64,000 bases of DNA from Yoonia sp034652275 (GTDB lineage: Bacteria; Pseudomonadota; Alphaproteobacteria; Rhodobacterales; Rhodobacteraceae): assembly GCF_034652275.1 (NCBI RefSeq), contig NZ_JAXIWG010000004.1, positions 248,001-312,000 on the forward strand, in the 5' to 3' direction. Position numbers and translations under genes: made by a program. A model generated the notes under the pieces. The model had not been told where the DNA came from. It worked only from the letters and a program-made list of their open reading frames with translations, and ran no database searches. Positions 59,750 to 64,000 of the stretch are shown in pieces. How positions within the stretch are numbered: position 1 is the first letter of the stretch; each line of letters begins with the position of its first letter.

Positions 59750-60100
59750 AGTGGTCCTCGCGGCGGGCGACCGTCGTCGCGCCTTACTCGGTAAATGTTA
59801 ACTTGGCGTTTAACACATACGGCAAGCATGGGTGACAAAAAATTACAAACAAGGGGCAGCACCCCGATATTTGATCTCGATACCTTTGTATTACAGCAAA
59901 ATCATGGCAACTGTTTGCTCTGGTGAAACAAAATGCGGCAGTCTTTTGGCCGGACGGGGCCATTCGCCGCGGGCGAATCGTCTCAATTTCGTGAATCGCC
60001 TCTTTTTTCATCCAACTTTGCCGAATCGCACCTATGGTGACGCTGGGCCGTGACAGGTCCGCGCAACCCCGGCACATGGCCGGGTCAGGAAGGAAAAAGA
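59750..60100. other. Divergent control region between tadG and gdhA
   Basis: 351 bases, AT-richer than surroundings, no gene supported. It holds a GTTAAC...TTTAAC dyad (59797-59814), a CtrA-like half-site pair with 8 rather than 7 spacer bases, near the tadG start; a GGGG-CAGCA-CCCC hairpin; a perfect ATTCGCC/GGCGAAT hairpin (59962-59978); and a CCCGGC/GCCGGG hairpin (60068-60084) just before the gdhA ribosome site. Confidence 0.5.
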
Positions 60101-61540
60101 ATGAACGCCCAAGACCCCGTGCAGGAACCCAGTTTCCGCGAATCCGTCGATCTGATGTTCAACCGCGCCGTCGCCCTGATGGATCTCAGCCCCGGGCTGG
60201 AGGAAAAGATCAGGGTGTGCAACGCAACCTATACGGTCCGTTTCGGTGTCCGGTTGCGCGGTGCGCTGCATACGTTCACAGGTTACCGGTCGGTGCATTC
60301 CGAACATATGGAACCGGTCAAGGGCGGCATCCGCTATGCCATCAACGTCCATCAGGACGAGGTCGAGGCGCTGGCGGCGCTGATGACCTACAAATGCGCG
60401 CTGGTCGAAGCGCCGTTCGGCGGTTCCAAAGGCGGTTTGCGCATCAATCCGGCCGACTGGAACGAACACGAACTGGAGCTGATCACCCGCCGTTTCGCCT
60501 ATGAGCTGATCAAGCGCGACCTGATCAACCCCGCGCAGAACGTGCCCGCCCCCGACATGGGCACGGGCGAGCGGGAAATGGCGTGGATCGCCGACCAGTA
60601 CCGCCGCATGAACACCACCGACATCAACGCCGCCGCCTGCGTCACAGGCAAGCCGACCAATTCGGGCGGCATCGCAGGCCGGGTCGAGGCGACGGGGCGC
60701 GGCGTGCAATATGCCTTGCGCGAGTTCTTCCGCTACCCCGAGGATGTGGCCAAGGCGAACCTGACGGGCACCCTCGAAGGCAAGCGCGTCATCGTGCAGG
60801 GCTTGGGGAATGTGGGCTATCACGCGGCCAAGTTCCTGTCCGAAGAAGACGGCGCGCTGATCACCGCGATCATCGAACGCGACGGGGCCTTGCATGACGA
60901 AAAGGGGCTGAACGTCGAAGCCGTGCGCGCATGGATCACCAAGAATGGCGGCGTGGCCAATTACCCCCATGCCAAGCACATCCCCGACGGCGGCAAGATG
61001 CTCGAGGCGGACTGTGACATCCTGATTCCGGCCGCACTGGAGGCTGTGATCAACCTGACGAACGCCGACCGCATCAAGGCACCGCTGATCATCGAGGCCG
61101 CCAACGGCCCCGTGACCGCAGGTGCCGACGAGATTTTGCGCGACAAGGGCTGCGTCATCATCCCCGACATGTATGCCAATGCGGGCGGTGTGACGGTGTC
61201 CTATTTCGAATGGGTCAAGAACCTGTCGCATATCCGGTTCGGCCGGATGCAGCGCCGTCAGGAAGAATCACGCCACCAACTGGTCGTCGATGAATTGGAA
61301 CGGCTGTCCGCCGACAAAGGCCTTGGCTGGACCCTGTCGCCTGATTTCAAGGACAAATACCTGCGTGGCGCGGACGAACTGGAACTGGTGCGTTCTGGTC
61401 TCGATGACACGATGCGCACGGCCTATCAGGCGATGCGCGCGGTCTGGCACGGCCGCGACGACGTGCATGACCTGCGCACGGCGGCCTATCTTGTGTCGAT
61501 CCGCAAGGTCGCCGACAGCTACCGCGCCAAAGGGTTGTAA
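60101..61540 (+). CDS. gdhA: Glutamate dehydrogenase (Glu/Leu/Phe/Val dehydrogenase family)
   Basis: A 479-residue enzyme converting glutamate to 2-oxoglutarate and ammonia. KGGIRYAINVHQDEVEALAALMTYKCALVEAPFGGSKGGL appears in short conserved blocks, including the catalytic-Lys segments PVKGGIRYA and MTYKCALVE; the NAD(P) fold has VQGLGNVGYHAAKF. Length favours the NAD-type 470-480 residue subgroup. AGGAAGGA lies upstream of the ATG at 60101. A hairpin occludes the leader (60068-60084). Confidence 0.93.
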   Translation: MNAQDPVQEPSFRESVDLMFNRAVALMDLSPGLEEKIRVCNATYTVRFGVRLRGALHTFTGYRSVHSEHMEPVKGGIRYAINVHQDEVEALAALMTYKCALVEAPFGGSKGGLRINPADWNEHELELITRRFAYELIKRDLINPAQNVPAPDMGTGEREMAWIADQYRRMNTTDINAAACVTGKPTNSGGIAGRVEATGRGVQYALREFFRYPEDVAKANLTGTLEGKRVIVQGLGNVGYHAAKFLSEEDGALITAIIERDGALHDEKGLNVEAVRAWITKNGGVANYPHAKHIPDGGKMLEADCDILIPAALEAVINLTNADRIKAPLIIEAANGPVTAGADEILRDKGCVIIPDMYANAGGVTVSYFEWVKNLSHIRFGRMQRRQEESRHQLVVDELERLSADKGLGWTLSPDFKDKYLRGADELELVRSGLDDTMRTAYQAMRAVWHGRDDVHDLRTAAYLVSIRKVADSYRAKGL

Positions 61541-61548
61541 CCGCGTCC

Positions 61549-61578
61549 GCGTAAGGTGGATCATGATCCACCTTACGC
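61549..61578. repeat. Perfect 30-bp palindrome after gdhA
   Basis: GCGTAAGGTGGATCA (61549-61563) and its exact complement (61564-61578) form an uninterrupted palindrome that starts 8 bases after the gdhA stop. It would fold as a long hairpin in RNA or a cruciform in DNA. There is no T run; it is REP-like or a two-way terminator. Confidence 0.75.
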
Positions 61579-61645
61579 CCCGCATTTGCCCTTTCGGTCT
61601 GCCGCCAATCGGCTAGAGTTGGGCTGGCGCGGCAAGGGGCAGGGC

Positions 61646-62899
61646 ATGGGCTATTCGGGGTTTCAGATCATCAAGGAAGGGTTGTTCGGCCAGAAAGGCT
61701 GGAAACCGCTCTGGCGTGATCCAGCACCCAAGGCGCGCTATGACGCGATCATTATCGGGGGTGGCGGGCATGGTCTGGCCACCGCCTATTACCTTGCCCG
61801 CGAACACGGGATGACGAATATCGCCGTGCTTGAAAAGGGCCATATCGGCAGCGGCAATATCGGGCGCAACACGACCATTGTGCGGGCCAATTATTTCCTG
61901 CCGGGCAATCAGGAATTCTATTCCCATTCGCTCAAGCTGTGGGAAGGGATGGAACGCGACCTCAACTACAACGTGATGCATTCGCAGCGCGGGCTGATCA
62001 ACCTGTTCCATTCCGACGGCCAGCGCGATGCCTTCGTGCGGCGCGGCAATGCGATGATCAACCAAGGCGACGACGCGATCCTGCTGGACCGAGAAGGTGT
62101 GCGCAGTTATCTGCCCTATCTCGATTTCGACAATGCGCGCTTTCCGATCTACGGTGCCCTTTATCACCCGCGCGGCGGCACGGCGCGGCATGACGCGGTG
62201 GCCTGGGGATATGCGCGCGGTGCCGACCAGCGCGGCGTCGATCTGATCCAGAATTGCGAAGTCACCGGTATCGACATCGAAAACGGTGTCGTCACCGGCG
62301 TGCAGACCACACGCGGCGCGATCAAGGCGCGCAAGGTCGGCATCGTCACCGCAGGCCGGTCAGGGCAGGTCGCGGCCATGGCGGGTATGCGGCTGCCGAT
62401 TGAAAGCCATGTGCTGCAGGCCTTTGTCACCGAAGGGCTGAAACCCGTGATCGACCATGTCGTCAGTTTCGGCATGGGTCATTTCTATATCAGCCAGTCC
62501 GACAAAGGCGGGCTGGTTTTCGGTGGCGATCTGGATTTCTACGCCTCCTATGCCGCACGCGGCAACCTGCCGATGAAGGAACATGTGATGGAAGCCGCGA
62601 TGACCCTGATGCCGATGATCGGCAAGGCGCGCGTTTTGCGGTCTTGGGGCGGGATCATGGACATGACCCCCGACGGCAGCCCGATCATCGACACGACACC
62701 GACCAAGGGTTTGTTCATCGACTGCGGCTGGTGCTATGGCGGGTTCAAGGCGGTACCCGCCTCGGGCTTTGCTTTTGCGCATCTGATGGCGACCGGCCAA
62801 CCCCATGCGACGGCTGCGAAATTCCGGCTCGACCGGTTCCGCACCGGTGTCGGGTTGATGGACGAAGAAGGCACCGGATCGCAGCACAACCTGCATTGA
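61646..62899 (+). CDS. soxB: Sarcosine oxidase beta subunit
   Basis: A 417-residue flavoprotein subunit of heterotetrameric sarcosine oxidase, which oxidatively demethylates sarcosine in glycine-betaine and creatine breakdown. The FAD loop is DAIIIGGGGHGLATAYYLARE; GSGNIGRNTTIVRANYFLPGN is typical. HPRGGTARHDAVAWGYARGAD contains the His (about 182) equivalent to the covalent-FMN His of the family. The C-terminus WGGIMDMTPDGSPIIDTTP binds FAD. Start 61646 is preferred over an upstream in-frame codon. delta and alpha genes follow. Confidence 0.95.
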   Translation: MGYSGFQIIKEGLFGQKGWKPLWRDPAPKARYDAIIIGGGGHGLATAYYLAREHGMTNIAVLEKGHIGSGNIGRNTTIVRANYFLPGNQEFYSHSLKLWEGMERDLNYNVMHSQRGLINLFHSDGQRDAFVRRGNAMINQGDDAILLDREGVRSYLPYLDFDNARFPIYGALYHPRGGTARHDAVAWGYARGADQRGVDLIQNCEVTGIDIENGVVTGVQTTRGAIKARKVGIVTAGRSGQVAAMAGMRLPIESHVLQAFVTEGLKPVIDHVVSFGMGHFYISQSDKGGLVFGGDLDFYASYAARGNLPMKEHVMEAAMTLMPMIGKARVLRSWGGIMDMTPDGSPIIDTTPTKGLFIDCGWCYGGFKAVPASGFAFAHLMATGQPHATAAKFRLDRFRTGVGLMDEEGTGSQHNLH

Positions 62900-62943
62900 G
62901 CGTGGGATCTGAGTATTTGAAGAAATGAGAATGAAGGCGGATC

Positions 62944-63207
62944 ATGCGGATTAACTGCCCCCATTGCGGCGAACGCGACCGGCGCGAGTTCTATTATATG
63001 GGCGATGCCACAGCGCTTGCCCGCCCCGCACCTGATGCGGGGCCTGACGCCTGGGATGATTACCTACACAACCGCGATAACCCCGCAGGCGACACAAGCG
63101 ATCTGTGGTATCACGAAGGCGGTTGCGGCGCGTGGATCGTGGTTGCGCGCAACACCGTGACCCATGCGGTCCACCGCACCAAACTTGCGCAAAAGGCCGC
63201 ATCATGA
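62944..63207 (+). CDS. soxD: Sarcosine oxidase delta subunit
   Basis: An 87-residue zinc-binding subunit. MRINCPHCGERDRREFYYMGDA supplies the CxxC pair, and WYHEGGCGAWIVVARNTVTH the third Cys and His, as in characterised SoxD. It starts 44 bases after soxB and overlaps soxA by 4 bases (ATGA). Confidence 0.95.
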   Translation: MRINCPHCGERDRREFYYMGDATALARPAPDAGPDAWDDYLHNRDNPAGDTSDLWYHEGGCGAWIVVARNTVTHAVHRTKLAQKAAS

Positions 63208-64000
63208 GGCTGCGCAACCCCGGCCAGACCGTGACCTTCACCTTTGACGGCAAACCCGTGCAAGGGGTACCGGGCGAACCTGTCGCCGCCGCCTTGCTGG
63301 CCAGCGGAATCAGGCTGATGGGCCGGTCTTTCAAATACCACCGCCCGCGCGGCGTGCTGACGGCGGGGTCCGAAGAACCCAACGCGCTGGTCACCGTCGG
63401 GCGCGGTGCGGCACAAGACCCCAATATCCGCGCCACCGTGCTGGAGGTGTCCGAGGGGCTGGAGGTGTTCAGCCAGAACGCATGGCCCAACCTGCGCCAT
63501 GATGCGCTGGCGGTGAACGACCTTCTGTCGCCGTTTCTGGGGGCGGGCTTCTATTACAAGACCTTTATGTGGCCCAGCAGTTTCTGGGAAAAGCTCTATG
63601 AGCCGGTGATCCGCCGCGCGGCGGGTCTGGGCCGGTTGAGCGGGCAGGCGAATGCCGACCGCTATGAAAAGGCCTTTGCATTCTGCGACCTCTTGGTGAT
63701 CGGGGCGGGGCCTGCGGGGCTGATGGCCGCTCTGACCGCAGGGCAGGCAGGTGTGGATGTGATCCTCGCCGATGAGGACAGCGCGCTGGGCGGCCGCCTG
63801 TTGCGCGAGGTCGAGGATGTGGATGGCAGGCCCGCCGCGGCTTGGGTCGCGGACGTTTTGGCGCAACTGCGCGCCTTGCCCAACGTGCGGCTGATGCCGC
63901 GCACCACCGTGACCGGCGCCTATGACCAAGGCACCTATGGCGCGCTGGAACGCATCGCGGGGGCGGATGCGCCGGTTGAGTGTTTCTGGCGCATCGTCGC
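63204..64000 (+). CDS. soxA: Sarcosine oxidase alpha subunit (N-terminal part, cut by window end)
   Basis: It starts at ATG 63204 and stays open to the end of the window, giving the first 265 residues of a protein normally near 1000. The N-terminal 2Fe-2S-ferredoxin-like domain is visible (VTFTFDGKPVQGVPGEPVAAALLASG, SFKYHRPRGVLTAGSEEPNALV), followed by the dinucleotide-binding loop LLVIGAGPAGLMAAL at about 172-186. It binds NAD+ noncovalently and carries the folate site in its missing C-terminal half. Confidence 0.93.
   Translation, partial: MRLRNPGQTVTFTFDGKPVQGVPGEPVAAALLASGIRLMGRSFKYHRPRGVLTAGSEEPNALVTVGRGAAQDPNIRATVLEVSEGLEVFSQNAWPNLRHDALAVNDLLSPFLGAGFYYKTFMWPSSFWEKLYEPVIRRAAGLGRLSGQANADRYEKAFAFCDLLVIGAGPAGLMAALTAGQAGVDVILADEDSALGGRLLREVEDVDGRPAAAWVADVLAQLRALPNVRLMPRTTVTGAYDQGTYGALERIAGADAPVECFWRIV

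Noticed and set aside
59798..59813. TTAA-N8-TTAA upstream of tadG as a full CtrA box
   Set aside because: The spacer is eight bases, not the seven required by the consensus, so I list it only as a weak resemblance.
59784..60077. A 97-codon minus-strand frame between tadG and gdhA
   Set aside because: It spans the AT-rich control region with several hairpins, and its product has no coherent hydrophobic or domain pattern.

Overview
The window looks like a chromosomal segment of a marine alphaproteobacterium of the Rhodobacteraceae (Roseobacter group). This is inferred from GC-rich coding sequence, alphaproteobacterial gene neighbourhoods (pccA-mcm, perM-hda-ppk1-ppx, proS-lolC-lolD, midA-lgt), a DMSP lyase, heterotetrameric sarcosine oxidase genes and a CtrA-type box. 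Genes are dense, and many neighbours overlap by ATGA, GTGA or TGATG, indicating operons.

Layout. 1-8.3 kb: the tail of an unknown gene, a small lipoprotein with a clear terminator, propionyl-CoA carboxylase alpha, a DUF4174 protein, methylmalonyl-CoA mutase, a VOC protein, a DjlA-like co-chaperone and an EEP-fold hydrolase. 8.3-13.8 kb (minus): perM, hda, ppk1 and ppx, that is polyphosphate synthesis and breakdown plus replication control. 14-20 kb: proS, DUF2937, lolC/E, lolD, a lipoprotein cytochrome c, DUF3047 and DUF1194 proteins. 20.1-20.9 kb: an AT-rich membrane-protein gene abutting the stop codon of parE, with a REP-like palindrome at its other end. 22.9-25.5 kb: a DddL-type DMSP lyase, an epimerase and a 2OG-Fe(II) oxygenase. 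25.5-29.5 kb: DCC, DUF4166, DUF1007-NicO metal export and MATE. 29.5-36.3 kb: Hint protein, an unlisted 44-codon gene, pgeF, midA, lgt, ubiK, an AT-rich patch with small membrane ORFs, an M42 peptidase and a YbjN protein. 36.4-43.2 kb: proC, csaA, a D-2-hydroxyacid dehydrogenase, a diguanylate cyclase with a perfect CtrA box upstream, an aminotransferase, an XRE regulator, sdhE, a MarR regulator and gloA.

43.3-51.3 kb is the most unusual part: an ~8 kb element integrated at the 3' end of tRNA-Glu(TTC), bounded by a 16-bp direct repeat (43310-43325 and 51271-51286). It carries an SF3 (D5/P4-type) helicase, a 588-bp noncoding region with iterons, a long hairpin and a 50-bp duplicated structured repeat, a DUF4145 cargo gene, a divergent XRE repressor with palindromic operators, a tightly overlapping operon (MerR-like regulator, 66-codon ORF, ClpP-type head protease, major capsid protein), a small conserved protein and a tyrosine integrase. 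No terminase, portal, connector or tail gene is present. I read it as a compact capsid-encoding phage satellite.

51.4-64 kb: tRNA-Glu, recJ, glpX, hom, a lipoprotein, a TetR regulator, a membrane protein, a detached tadG/tadE/tadE-like block, glutamate dehydrogenase followed by a perfect 30-bp palindrome, and sarcosine oxidase beta, delta and (cut by the window end) alpha subunits.

All calls come from reading the sequence; no database search was run.
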